Shown here piece by piece: positions 26,616-36,300 of a stretch of DNA of 64,000 nucleotides. The position numbers were made by a program, and so were the translations under genes. Position 1 is the first letter of the stretch. Every line of letters begins with the position of its first letter. A model generated the notes under the pieces. That model saw nothing but the letters and a program-made list of their open reading frames with translations, was not told where the DNA came from and did not search any database. This DNA is from Vibrio penaeicida (GTDB lineage Bacteria; Pseudomonadota; Gammaproteobacteria; Enterobacterales; Vibrionaceae), in assembly GCF_030689305.1 (NCBI RefSeq), contig NZ_JAUYVM010000007.1, positions 124,001 to 188,000 of the forward strand, written 5' to 3'.

Positions 26616-26780
26616 TTCTTTCCCTTGAATCCGCGGCTTATTACCAAATAAACATCATACTATTTTAATATCAATTCCATCCCTGTTTCATAATATCCCT
26701 CTACGCTAGTTTGCTAAATTTGCTTGAAAGCTCATGTTCTTTTCTTTTGAGCGAAAATAAGCACGTCATTTGCGCAATTT

Positions 26781-26826
26781 AAAATCGATGCTGTACTTGA
26801 ATAAGTCACAGAGCGTCGATTTTTTG
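26781..26826 (+). terminator. Possible intrinsic terminator or leader hairpin before ugd
   Basis: Arms at 26781-26791 (AAAATCGATGC) and 26812-26822 (GCGTCGATTTT) pair with one G-T wobble across a 20-base loop, followed by further T residues. It could end the upstream cluster transcript. The long loop weakens the call. The ugd start lies only 21 bp downstream. Confidence 0.45.
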
Positions 26827-26846
26827 TTAGTTAGGGTAGGGAATAG

Positions 26847-28013
26847 ATGAAAATCGCAATTGCAGGGACAGGTTATGTTGGGTTATCCAATGCAGTCCTG
26901 TTAGCTCAACATAATCAAGTTGTCGCCATAGATGTCATTGAAAATAAAGTAAATCTTATTAACGACAAAGTATCTCCCATTGCAGACAAAGAAATCGAAT
27001 CGTTTTTTTCTGAAAAACCGTTGAATTTAGTGGCGACGTTAGACAAAGAAAGCGCATACAAAGAAGCAGAGTATGTCGTTATCGCTACACCAACGGATTA
27101 TGACCCAGTGACCAACTACTTTAAAACGGCTTCTGTGGAAGCGGTGATTAAAGATGTTATGGCAATCAATCCAAATGCGACGATGGTGATTAAGTCGACA
27201 GTACCAGTTGGTTATACAGAACGCATTAGTAAAGAACTAGGTTGCGATAATATTATATTTTCTCCTGAGTTTTTGAGAGAAGGACGTGCGCTTTATGACA
27301 ACTTGCATCCGTCTCGAATCATTGTTGGCGAGCAAAGTGAGAGGGCAAAGAAATTTGCGGATCTGCTCGTTCAAGGTGCTGAAAAAGAGAACATTGAAGT
27401 TCTTTTTACCAACTCAACGGAAGCAGAAGCTGTTAAGTTGTTCTCTAACACATACTTGGCGATGCGCGTTGCGTACTTTAACGAGTTGGATTCCTACGCG
27501 GAAGCGCACGGATTGGACTCTCGTCAGATTATTGAAGGTGTTGGTCTCGATCCTCGTATTGGCAGCCATTACAACAACCCTTCATTTGGCTACGGTGGAT
27601 ACTGTTTACCAAAAGATACCAAGCAGCTTTTGGCGAACTATCAAGACGTGCCGAACAACATTGTTCAAGCGATTGTGGATGCCAACCGAACGCGCAAAGA
27701 TTTCATTGCTGAGTCTATTCTTCAAAAGCAACCAAAAGTGGTTGGGATATATCGCTTAATCATGAAAGCGGGGTCAGATAATTTCCGTGCCTCGAGTATT
27801 CAAGGAATCATGAAACGCCTAAAAGCGAAGGGCATTGAGGTTGTGGTCTTTGAACCTGTTTTGGAAGAGAAAGAGTTTTTCCATTCGAAAGTCATGACGG
27901 ATTTGAATGAATTTAAGAGTAAGTCGGACGTGATTGTATCAAACCGCATGGTTGAAGAGCTTAGTGATGTAAAAGATAAAGTCTACACACGAGACTTGTT
28001 TGGCAGCGACTAA
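26847..28013 (+). CDS. ugd: UDP-glucose 6-dehydrogenase
   Basis: Ugd oxidises UDP-glucose to UDP-glucuronic acid using two NAD. The 388-residue length is typical of the short bacterial form. The NAD motif is A-G-T-G-Y-V-G-L at residues 6-13. The catalytic cysteine is C253 in [12 protein letters not shown]. The gene has its own leader and terminator, is less AT-rich than block 2, and may supply glucuronic acid or galacturonic acid to this or other polysaccharides. Confidence 0.96.
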   Translation: MKIAIAGTGYVGLSNAVLLAQHNQVVAIDVIENKVNLINDKVSPIADKEIESFFSEKPLNLVATLDKESAYKEAEYVVIATPTDYDPVTNYFKTASVEAVIKDVMAINPNATMVIKSTVPVGYTERISKELGCDNIIFSPEFLREGRALYDNLHPSRIIVGEQSERAKKFADLLVQGAEKENIEVLFTNSTEAEAVKLFSNTYLAMRVAYFNELDSYAEAHGLDSRQIIEGVGLDPRIGSHYNNPSFGYGGYCLPKDTKQLLANYQDVPNNIVQAIVDANRTRKDFIAESILQKQPKVVGIYRLIMKAGSDNFRASSIQGIMKRLKAKGIEVVVFEPVLEEKEFFHSKVMTDLNEFKSKSDVIVSNRMVEELSDVKDKVYTRDLFGSD

Positions 28014-28033
28014 GTATGAATTGAATTCAACGT

Positions 28034-28060
28034 AAAAGGAGCACTTAGTGCTCCTTTTTT
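28034..28060. terminator. Intrinsic terminator between ugd and envC (bidirectional)
   Basis: Arms AAAAGGAGCAC (28034-28044) and GTGCTCCTTTT (28048-28058) form a perfect 11-bp stem with a 3-base loop and flanking A and T runs. It serves ugd on the plus strand and can serve envC on the minus strand. Confidence 0.9.
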
Positions 28061-28082
28061 ATTCGTACTTTATTGAGTACTC

Positions 28083-29258
28083 TTATCTGGTCAACCAAGA
28101 CTTAGGATTCTGCGCTTTACTGTTCCGACGGATCTCAAAGTATAGGGAGGTTCTGTCTTGTCCTCCCGTATCCCCTGCGAGTGCAATGGTTTCACCAGCT
28201 TGAACTTTGTCACCTTCTTTTTTCATCAGAGTCTGATTAAAGCCGTACAACGTCATGTCGCCCTTCCCATGGTCGACTAACACAAGCAAGCCATAGCCTC
28301 GTAAGTATTCAGCGAAAACCACGGTTCCTGAATACACGGCTTTCACCGGTTGTTGGTGTTTAGCGCTGATCACCATACCTTTCCAGTTTACCTGCCCAGT
28401 CTGTTTTGTGCCGTAATTGTGTAACACTCTGCCTCGAAGTGGCCAAGGCAGTCGTCCTTTTTGCTTGCTTAGACCGTTCATTGGAATAGCGGCGCGTTTT
28501 GCGGCTTTGGCGATTTCAGCTTTTAACCGGTTTTCGTTGCGTTGCAGTTCGGATAAATACGTTTTGTCGTTCTTAACGGTGCTTTTAATTTTAGAGACGG
28601 TTTTCTTACGGCTTGATTGTGAGCTGGTTAGTGCTTTCTTCTTGGATTTTTGAGTCGCCAGCAAATCGGATATTTCTTGTTGTTTTTGTCTCAACGCACG
28701 GTGGGTGGTTTCCAATTCGGTTTCAGTTGCCATGAGTGCTTCAATGGCTTTAGTGCGCTCTTTGGCTAAGTGTTGGAAATAGTGCCCAATGCGATCCAAT
28801 TCGGCTTTGTTATCACTTTTCAGAAGGGACGCCGCATCGTATTTACGTCGAGTTATGTAATAGGTTTTGACCAGCTCTTTTAACGTGTCACTTTGTGATT
28901 TTTGCTGCTTTTCTAAAGAGGATTTCTGTTTCTGGTATTGGCTTAGGTTGGTGTTGGCTTTTTTTAGGTTGGCTTCAGTCTGCTTGATTGTCTTCTCTAT
29001 CGCATTGATTGAAAGCTCTTGATTTTTGAGTTCGCCTTGCAGTTTATTGAGCTGCTTCTGTGCTTTATTGAGCTGCTGCTGTTGGCGAGAAATTTCTGTC
29101 TTTACCCCTTTAAGTTCAGTTTGAGAAGCCGCAAGTGTACTGCCACTGAATGTCGAGATAACTATAAGAAGACATGAGAAAACGCCAGCGCGAAATGCAC
29201 TGGCGTTTAAGGAATACTGTAAATTAAACAGGTTCATCCGTATGAATCGTTCCGCCAT
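28083..29258 (-). CDS. envC: Murein hydrolase activator EnvC
   Basis: EnvC is a periplasmic protein that activates the amidases AmiA/AmiB at the division septum under FtsEX control. The 391-residue protein has an N-terminal hydrophobic export segment (about residues 20-45), a long Q/K-rich coiled coil (about 45-255) and a C-terminal LytM/M23-like domain. That domain has G-M-V-I-S-A-K at its start and V-L-V-D-H-G-K-G-D-M-T-L-Y-G-F. It appears degenerate in metal-binding residues, as in E. coli EnvC, so it is an activator and not an enzyme. An alternative start is ATG at 29237. gpmI lies 44 bp upstream, and both may be co-transcribed. Confidence 0.93.
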   Translation of the reverse strand: MAERFIRMNLFNLQYSLNASAFRAGVFSCLLIVISTFSGSTLAASQTELKGVKTEISRQQQQLNKAQKQLNKLQGELKNQELSINAIEKTIKQTEANLKKANTNLSQYQKQKSSLEKQQKSQSDTLKELVKTYYITRRKYDAASLLKSDNKAELDRIGHYFQHLAKERTKAIEALMATETELETTHRALRQKQQEISDLLATQKSKKKALTSSQSSRKKTVSKIKSTVKNDKTYLSELQRNENRLKAEIAKAAKRAAIPMNGLSKQKGRLPWPLRGRVLHNYGTKQTGQVNWKGMVISAKHQQPVKAVYSGTVVFAEYLRGYGLLVLVDHGKGDMTLYGFNQTLMKKEGDKVQAGETIALAGDTGGQDRTSLYFEIRRNSKAQNPKSWLTR

Positions 29259-29302
29259 AAGACGAGGCTGAAGCAGTTCCAGCCTCTTGATTATGAGGAT
29301 GA

Positions 29303-30841
29303 TTATTTCAGATTAACGATCACCTGACCAGTCATCTCAGCAGGGATTTCTAGATCTGATAGCTGAAGCATTGTCGGAGCAAGGTCAGACAGCTTGCCGC
29401 CTTCAACAAACTCAAGCTCACGGCTACCCACGTATACCAATGGAACCGGAAGGTTAGTGTGCGCAGTGTGCGTACCGCCTGTTTCAGGGTCGACCATCAT
29501 TTCCGCGTTACCGTGGTCAGCCGTAATAAGAACCTGGCCGTCTACTTCACGAATGGCTTCAACCACTTTACCTACGCATGCATCTACAGCTTCGATAGCT
29601 TGAACTGCAGCTTCGTAAACGCCTGTGTGACCAACCATATCTGGGTTAGGGTAGTTACAAATGATAGAGTCGTATTTGCCTGATTTGATAGCAGCAACGA
29701 ATTTCTCAGTCAGTTCTGCAGAGCTCATTTCTGGCTGTAGGTCGTATGTTGCCACTTTTGGAGAAGCAACTAAGCTACGCTCTTCACCTTCAAATTCTTC
29801 TTCTACACCACCATTGAAGAAGAAAGTAACGTGCGCGTATTTCTCGGTTTCAGACATACGAAGCTGAGTTTTGCCACACTTAGATAGCCACTCACCTAGC
29901 GTGTTGTCTAGAGAAGCTGGTGGGAATGCCGTTGCCAGAGGGATGTCTGCTGCATATTGCGTCAGCATAACGAACTCTGCTGATGGGAATACGTTGCGCT
30001 CGAAACCAGCGAAATCGGTAACGAAAGTACGCGTAATTTGACGAGCACGGTCCGCACGGTAGTTCATGAAGATAACGGCATCGCCATCTTGAATGCTTGC
30101 GTCTTCTTGACCTTCTGTTTGAAGTACAGTTGCTTTAACGAATTCATCGTTTTCGTCACGTGCGTACGCCGCTTCTAAACCTTCAACAGCGCTGCTGTAT
30201 GTGAATTCTGCTTTTGCTTCAGTCAGCAATTCGTAAGCGACTTGAACGCGATCCCAGTTGTTATCACGGTCCATTGCAAAGTAGCGACCTACCAAAGAAG
30301 CTACTCGACCTTTGCCTAGCTCGGCAAACAAGTCATCAAAACGTTTTAGAGAGTTTTCTGCGCTGCGTGGTGGAGTGTCACGTCCGTCAAGGAAGCAGTG
30401 AAGGTAAATCTTTTCTGCGCCACGTGCTGCTGCCATTTTTACTGCAGCGTAAATGTGGTCTTCGTGGCTGTGAACGCCACCTGGAGACATTAGACCCATC
30501 AAATGAACAGCTTTACCTGCTTTAACGGCTTTGTCAATCACAGCAACCAATGCTTCATTTTGTTCGAATTCAGCGTCAGCAATCGACTTAGTAATACGAG
30601 TTAAGTCTTGGTATACCACACGACCTGCACCAATGTTGGTGTGACCCACTTCTGAGTTACCCATTTGACCGTCAGGTAGACCTACATCAAAACCAGATGC
30701 AGAAATAAGAGTGTTTGGCTGGGTTGCTAACAGCTCATCCATAACCGGTGTTTTAGCGTTAGCAATAGAGTTGCTTGCTGAGTCTTCGCGGTGTCCCCAC
30801 CCATCCAAAATAACTAGAGCCATTGGCTTCTTAGCTGACAT
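29303..30841 (-). CDS. gpmI: 2,3-bisphosphoglycerate-independent phosphoglycerate mutase
   Basis: GpmI interconverts 3- and 2-phosphoglycerate in glycolysis with two Mn ions. The 512-residue protein starts with [11 protein letters not shown], where D13 is a metal ligand. The phosphoserine nucleophile is S63 in G-N-S-E-V-G-H. The C-terminal T-A-D-H-G-N-A-E segment supplies further metal ligands. It precedes envC on the same strand, an order also seen in other Gammaproteobacteria. Confidence 0.97.
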   Translation of the reverse strand: MSAKKPMALVILDGWGHREDSASNSIANAKTPVMDELLATQPNTLISASGFDVGLPDGQMGNSEVGHTNIGAGRVVYQDLTRITKSIADAEFEQNEALVAVIDKAVKAGKAVHLMGLMSPGGVHSHEDHIYAAVKMAAARGAEKIYLHCFLDGRDTPPRSAENSLKRFDDLFAELGKGRVASLVGRYFAMDRDNNWDRVQVAYELLTEAKAEFTYSSAVEGLEAAYARDENDEFVKATVLQTEGQEDASIQDGDAVIFMNYRADRARQITRTFVTDFAGFERNVFPSAEFVMLTQYAADIPLATAFPPASLDNTLGEWLSKCGKTQLRMSETEKYAHVTFFFNGGVEEEFEGEERSLVASPKVATYDLQPEMSSAELTEKFVAAIKSGKYDSIICNYPNPDMVGHTGVYEAAVQAIEAVDACVGKVVEAIREVDGQVLITADHGNAEMMVDPETGGTHTAHTNLPVPLVYVGSRELEFVEGGKLSDLAPTMLQLSDLEIPAEMTGQVIVNLK

Positions 30842-31076
30842 AGTTCTAACCTCGTCAAATTCAAAGTAACTGATAAATCAAATTAGCGTAATTTTACTAC
30901 ACTTTGTAGGTGAAACTGTAGCCTTAGATCAAATAATGATCGCGGCTGACTGTTACAAGTTTTCAAAAGTGCGTTGCAGTTGGAACAGATTATTGCGAAT
31001 TACAGGAAGGAAAGATAATTATTTTCAGTGACGGACGGTATTGAAAGCGTCTACTCTTGGGCTAAATTTGAGGGAA

Positions 31077-31120
31077 GTTAAATCTCGCTGAACCAAGCAT
31101 CTTGAGGTCACTTGGGTATA
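31077..31120. repeat. Solo end of a MITE-like repeat
   Basis: These 44 bp are identical to the right end (39838-39881) of the 283-bp element between secB and gpsA. No matching left end was found upstream within the gpmI-pbpC gap (30842-31131), which otherwise holds only the gpmI promoter region. It sits 11 bp beyond the pbpC stop. Confidence 0.9.
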
Positions 31121-31131
31121 TTGAGTGCAAA

Positions 31132-33327
31132 TTACTTAAAAACTTGGATAACGACATTATCACAGTGAATTAGGCAGGCGGTTAATTGGTAACGTCCATC
31201 GTTTAACTGATCAAATTCAATTTCTGGCTTTGAAAGCGGCTGATCATTCAAATACCAACCAGCACTTTCTACGCTCGCTTTTAGGTTTAAAACTTGCCCA
31301 GGGTAGGGGAAAAACTGCATTTCGTTCTGAGGTGTTAAAATCGTGACACGTTCTTGGCGAATAGGTGCGGATTGATTTAAAGAGACCCCTTTTGATAGCG
31401 ACCATTGCTGCAACGGCTCTGGCCACTGATGCAAAGTGTTAAAAGGTTCTTGGTATCTCAGCGTTGGTGGTGCTTGCTCATCAATTAGCCATGCAGGTTG
31501 AGTGCTCAAACAGTTTTCTTGTTTAATCTGCGCCTGTAATAACCCACTTGGCCAACACACAATGCTAGAAGACACATTGATAGGTTTGATGAGTGGCTCA
31601 GATTCTGGTGGAAGTAAATCAAACACATCAAACATGATGGGAGCGGCTTGTTTGGCTCCAGTTTGCCCTACGTTGGGCGAGCCGTCCGGTCTTCCTACCC
31701 AAACTCCAACTGTATATTTAGGGCTCACGCCAATGGACCAAGCGTCGCGGAATCCGTAACTGGTCCCTGTTTTCCATGCGACTTTTCTTCCGTGAGCAGG
31801 GGCAAAGCGCTGAGGTGGTGGAATTTGAGACAAGATGTCAAACAGAATCCAACTCGCTTCTGGAGTCAGCAATTTATTCTTCGCCGTTGTTTCACCTTCA
31901 AGATACCTCGGTTTTATGGCAACCCCTTCTTTTACTAACGAAGAGTAGAGAGAAACAAGACCTTCTAAGTTAGTGCCTACTCCGCCTAAAGCAAAGGTTA
32001 AGTTTGCTTCATCTGCCTTTAGTGGGATTTGGCTTGTGTTTAAAAAACTCAGGAACTCTTCAGGACCAAGCAAGCTAAGAACTTGTACGACCGTAGAGTT
32101 CTTAGAGAGTTGCAGCGCTTTGTCCATGCGGATCGGACCGCTGAAATAACGGTTAAAGTTTTGTGGTTGGTAGTTCCCATGTGCAATAGGGATGTCCATC
32201 ATTAAACTGCCACTGTGGATGAGCTGTTTTTCCAGTGCCATCCCGTAAATAAAGGGCTTCAACGTTGAGCCGGGGGAGCGAATCGCCTGCACCATATCGA
32301 CATGCCCATAACGACGCAAGTTCGTGAAGTCGGCGGAACCTTTGTAAGCAATCACTTCCCCGGTAGCGTTTTCCATCACAAGCACGGCGCTGGAGAGTGT
32401 GGATGACCAATCTGTCGAACGCTTTGATATCAGTTCTTCGATTGAAGATTGCAATGTGTGATCGATGAAGGTGTCAAACTCTGCAAGGTTTGGCTGGTTT
32501 GAGCGCAGCCTTCTCGCAAGCAGTGGGCTCATCACTGGCGACAGATACCTAGATGCACCGAGTGGAGAGTTTGCTAATAAATGAGTGGTAGAGTCCGTCA
32601 GTGCCAATGCTCCGCTAACCCTGTGCAGAACTTTGTTCCTTGCCGTTAATGCACGTTGAGGGTGGCGATCAGGGCGAGTACTGCTCGGGCGCTGAGGCAG
32701 TACCACCAAAGTGAGCGATTCGGTTAAATTGAGGTTCTGAGCCGATTTACCAAAGTAACGTTGTGCTCCGGCTTCGACCCCTTCAATGTTTCCCCCCATT
32801 GGCGTATGGGTCAGGTACAAATCTAAAATCTCTTCCTTGTTGTAAGCCAGCTCGATTTGTATCGCTCTAAATATTTGCTCAACTTTACCTGCGTATGAAC
32901 GCTCATAAGGATAAAACATGCGTGCGACCTGCATAGTAATTGTGGAGCCGCCTGAAATTACACGCCCATGGAAGACTTGTTGAATCAATGCTCTAGCCAG
33001 AGAGAAAGGGTTAAAGCCGGGGTGAACGTAAAAGTACTTGTCTTCATATTCCAGCAGAGCCGTTAAGTACACGTCCGAGACTGGGCGTAAGACCTTTCCA
33101 TCGATCACCTGGTGTTTTATTGGGGTTCGAAAAATACCTTTGGAGTTGGAAAATTGGCGTAGCACCTCGCCATTTTTACTATAGACCGTGGTGCTGTGAT
33201 CCAATTTCTGCGCAAGGTTAAGAGGTGAGCGGGCATTCGCGATAAAAAAAGCCCCGACGATAAGCAGTATTAGAATCAAAATACTGCTTAACGCCCCAAT
33301 GCACAGTCGCTTGGATAAAGGCCTCAT
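31132..33327 (-). CDS. pbpC: Penicillin-binding protein 1C (PbpC)
   Basis: A bifunctional class A PBP of 731 residues, anchored by one N-terminal membrane helix (about residues 9-28). The GT51 glycosyltransferase domain shows E-D-K-Y-F and S-G-G-S-T-I-T-M-Q-V-A-R-M. The transpeptidase domain has the S-x-x-K nucleophile motif in P-G-S-T-L-K-P-F, S-K-N for S-x-N, and K-T-G-T-S. A C-terminal PBP1C-specific domain follows. Its start is 11 bp after the alpha-2-macroglobulin stop, the conserved partner arrangement. Confidence 0.95.
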   Translation of the reverse strand: MRPLSKRLCIGALSSILILILLIVGAFFIANARSPLNLAQKLDHSTTVYSKNGEVLRQFSNSKGIFRTPIKHQVIDGKVLRPVSDVYLTALLEYEDKYFYVHPGFNPFSLARALIQQVFHGRVISGGSTITMQVARMFYPYERSYAGKVEQIFRAIQIELAYNKEEILDLYLTHTPMGGNIEGVEAGAQRYFGKSAQNLNLTESLTLVVLPQRPSSTRPDRHPQRALTARNKVLHRVSGALALTDSTTHLLANSPLGASRYLSPVMSPLLARRLRSNQPNLAEFDTFIDHTLQSSIEELISKRSTDWSSTLSSAVLVMENATGEVIAYKGSADFTNLRRYGHVDMVQAIRSPGSTLKPFIYGMALEKQLIHSGSLMMDIPIAHGNYQPQNFNRYFSGPIRMDKALQLSKNSTVVQVLSLLGPEEFLSFLNTSQIPLKADEANLTFALGGVGTNLEGLVSLYSSLVKEGVAIKPRYLEGETTAKNKLLTPEASWILFDILSQIPPPQRFAPAHGRKVAWKTGTSYGFRDAWSIGVSPKYTVGVWVGRPDGSPNVGQTGAKQAAPIMFDVFDLLPPESEPLIKPINVSSSIVCWPSGLLQAQIKQENCLSTQPAWLIDEQAPPTLRYQEPFNTLHQWPEPLQQWSLSKGVSLNQSAPIRQERVTILTPQNEMQFFPYPGQVLNLKASVESAGWYLNDQPLSKPEIEFDQLNDGRYQLTACLIHCDNVVIQVFK

Positions 33328-33338
33328 CGCGCAATCGC

Positions 33339-36300
33339 TTATGGGCGAATGGTAATAGATTCGATGGAGCGATAGGGTTTATAAATCAGTTTTTCAGGCT
33401 GATACATCTTTTCCATAAAGAGCGCCGGCAGTGTCGAAACCCCCGGTGTTTCAGCACGTAAAACATAATTGATTCGGTAACGCTGTCCTTTTTTCATATT
33501 GGTTGAAGCAATCAATCGGTCGTTTCGATATTCCAACATGTCCCACTTACTGCTCTCAATCACCTTAGAGGACTTTATGATGTCGGCGCTATTGGTAAAT
33601 TGCGGATTTTCTAATACGAAGCCAGTAGGTAGGTACTCAACAATCAGCGCGTTATTGGCTTTCTCTTTTAGGTTGTAATCGACCGAAACAATCAACTTGT
33701 CCCCTACTTTGAGAGGTTGCCCTTTGTAGATACTGCCGTCTTCTAAGCGATAAGAGCGAAGTGCTTTATTGAAATCGATAGTGGAGTTCAAATAACTTGA
33801 ATGAGCGAGCCCTTTTGTTGTCAGTTGAAGGAAGACAGATTGATCACCCGCTAGAGATACTGAGCTTCCTACCGCCAGCAGTTCTTGCCCTGAACCTTGG
33901 CTGGATACTTTTCTATCGACATCATTTTCACGAATGAGCAACTCTACCGTTTCGTTGGTGTCGTCTTTTAAGGCGATCCCTGCTCTCACGAGTGCAATAC
34001 GTTCTTGCGTACTCAGGTAGGATTTACTCGCCGACAGTTCCATGACTCGAATAGCAAGACGGTTCCTTAATTCAATCATGTCTTGGCTAAGCTTCATGAC
34101 TTTCTGTACATCTTCGAGAATAGAAATCGTTAATGCGAGGTCACGAACATCGCTTCCATACTCGTAATACGATACGCGGCTTCGCATAGTGTCGGATTCC
34201 GCCCATGACAGATACTCTTCGCCCTGTTTGGTTTGTCCGTTGAGAAGGAATGCCCCACCTAAATGTGCCGCAGACAGCCTTGAAATTCCGTGCCTTGGGC
34301 TATCTTTTAACGTGGATTGTGTACTGTAGAGCTGTGCGTTATTTACTAAACCCGCTTTCGCACCTAGCCAAAGCGCGTAGAAATGGCTGGCATCGGTGGA
34401 TTTGCTTGCGCCGATATAACGCGTTAGGTTTTCCAAGGCTTTAGCGAGCATTTGTTCAGGAACAGCATCACTAAAGCGCGCGTTGGCTTCGAGTAAGTAT
34501 TCCGTTACGTACATGCTTAGCCAAGGATCTGCAGAGCCATGTTTGCTCCAGAGCGAGAAACTGCCGTTGGCTTTTTGCATGGTCGACAATCGATTCATCG
34601 AATCTTCAATAATTTGACGAACAGGTTTGCCGTTTGCTGCCTTGGTTTTTACCTGATTAAGATCGCTGTCTTCAAACAACCATGGCATCGCCTTGCTGGT
34701 GGTTTGCTCTGCGCATCCGTAAGGGTAACGGAATAAATCTGATGCATGTTCAGCGAAATTCAGTTGTGGCGAGCGAGAGAAGGTCATTACCGCAAATTGT
34801 TCGGTGAAATCTTGGTAGTTCTTCCATAAATCCGGTGTTAATTCAAAAGACTCGTTTCCGATGCTTTCGGGATTTTCTGTATTTTCGGAGTCTTCTGCAC
34901 TTTCCTTGCTTTTTGGCGTTAACGTTTTCGGCGTCAACGTAATCAGGGTGCGCTGGCTCACCATCGGCTGACCAATGCGAACAGGAAGGCTCCAATCGCG
35001 CTGTTGATGATATTGGCTATTGTCTTCGCCTTTTGCATCAATGGTTAGCTTGAGCGCAATCGTCTCTGAACTTGAATGAATCTGACCCACTTCAAATGGG
35101 ATAGGCACGCCTGTACGTTCACCATCTTTAAGCGTGAATTCAAACTCTGAATCCCCAGGTAACGACAAAATGTCGTCTGCTGTAATGGAGGCTTTAATCG
35201 TCTGGTTTACACCCGAAGTGTTAAAGAGTTCCATATAGGTTTGGCTAGAATCGCCTGGTGCCAAAAATCTCGGTACGGCAAGTTCAGCCACAATCGGTGC
35301 AGAAATGGTAACATTCGATTCCGATTGTCCGAATTGATTGTCGGTAAATGCCATCGCAACGACTTGTGCCTGACCGTTGTAATCTGGAATATCCACCGTG
35401 ATATTGGCTTCACCATTTTGGTCAAACTGAATCAACTCCGACATGATGGTGATGGTTTTGCTTTCGACTAAATCATCTTTACTGATATTTAAATCGATTT
35501 CCTGATCACCGCCGTATCGATGGTGCGTGACAAAAGAATCCGGCCTTGTCTGATACAAGCGCGAGTACAAATCAATCACGTCACCTTGGTAGCGCCTGTG
35601 CGAGAAGAACCAATCCGCCATTTTAGGAGGGTGGTACTTGGCAAGGTTCACTATGCCTCTATCCATAAGTGAAAGCGTGACCCAAGCGCGCGTTTCCACC
35701 GCTTTATCGAGTTTCACTTTGATGGTGGCAGGCTCTAGAGGCAGTAGTTTTTCTGCATGTTCAATAGAAATAGGCAGTCGACGAGCTTCGCGATCCAGCA
35801 TCACTGGGGCAACGGCAAAGTAGCGCCTCGGTAATGCATTTCCTGACGAATCTTGATCGGTTGCGCTGCTGACCAAGGTCGCGGTTAAGTAAAGATCGTG
35901 GCGATTGGTGTTTGGATCCAGTGCTATTTCAAATTGGTGCTGACCTGCAGTAATAGTGTGGCGTTGCTGCAAAAGAGACTGCCCGCCATCCAAGCTGAGC
36001 ATTAACTCACCCGCTTGCTTACTAAACAGAGACACTTGAACCGTGTCACCAGCGTTATAGCGTTTCTTGTCTAGCGTAAGGGAAAGCTGATCCGGTTTTA
36101 CGGGTTGTTGAGCATTCCCTTCATTCCAACCAGCCCAAAATGGATAGCGTGTAATGGTGCCATCTTCGGTGCGAAGCGTAAGTCGGTAACGTCCCCAGTC
36201 AAGCTTAAGTTGAAGTGGCACAGATTGGTCGGCGATGGTATCAATTTGGTTCACTTCAACCGGTCGCCATTTATCGTCGCTGCGAATGTCCCAGCCACTG

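Noticed and set aside
27286..27759. 157-residue reading in a second frame of ugd
   Set aside because: It lies wholly within the well-supported ugd gene and has a low-complexity composition without motifs.
30214..30525. Plus-strand 103-residue reading over gpmI
   Set aside because: It is antisense to gpmI, which is complete and conserved.
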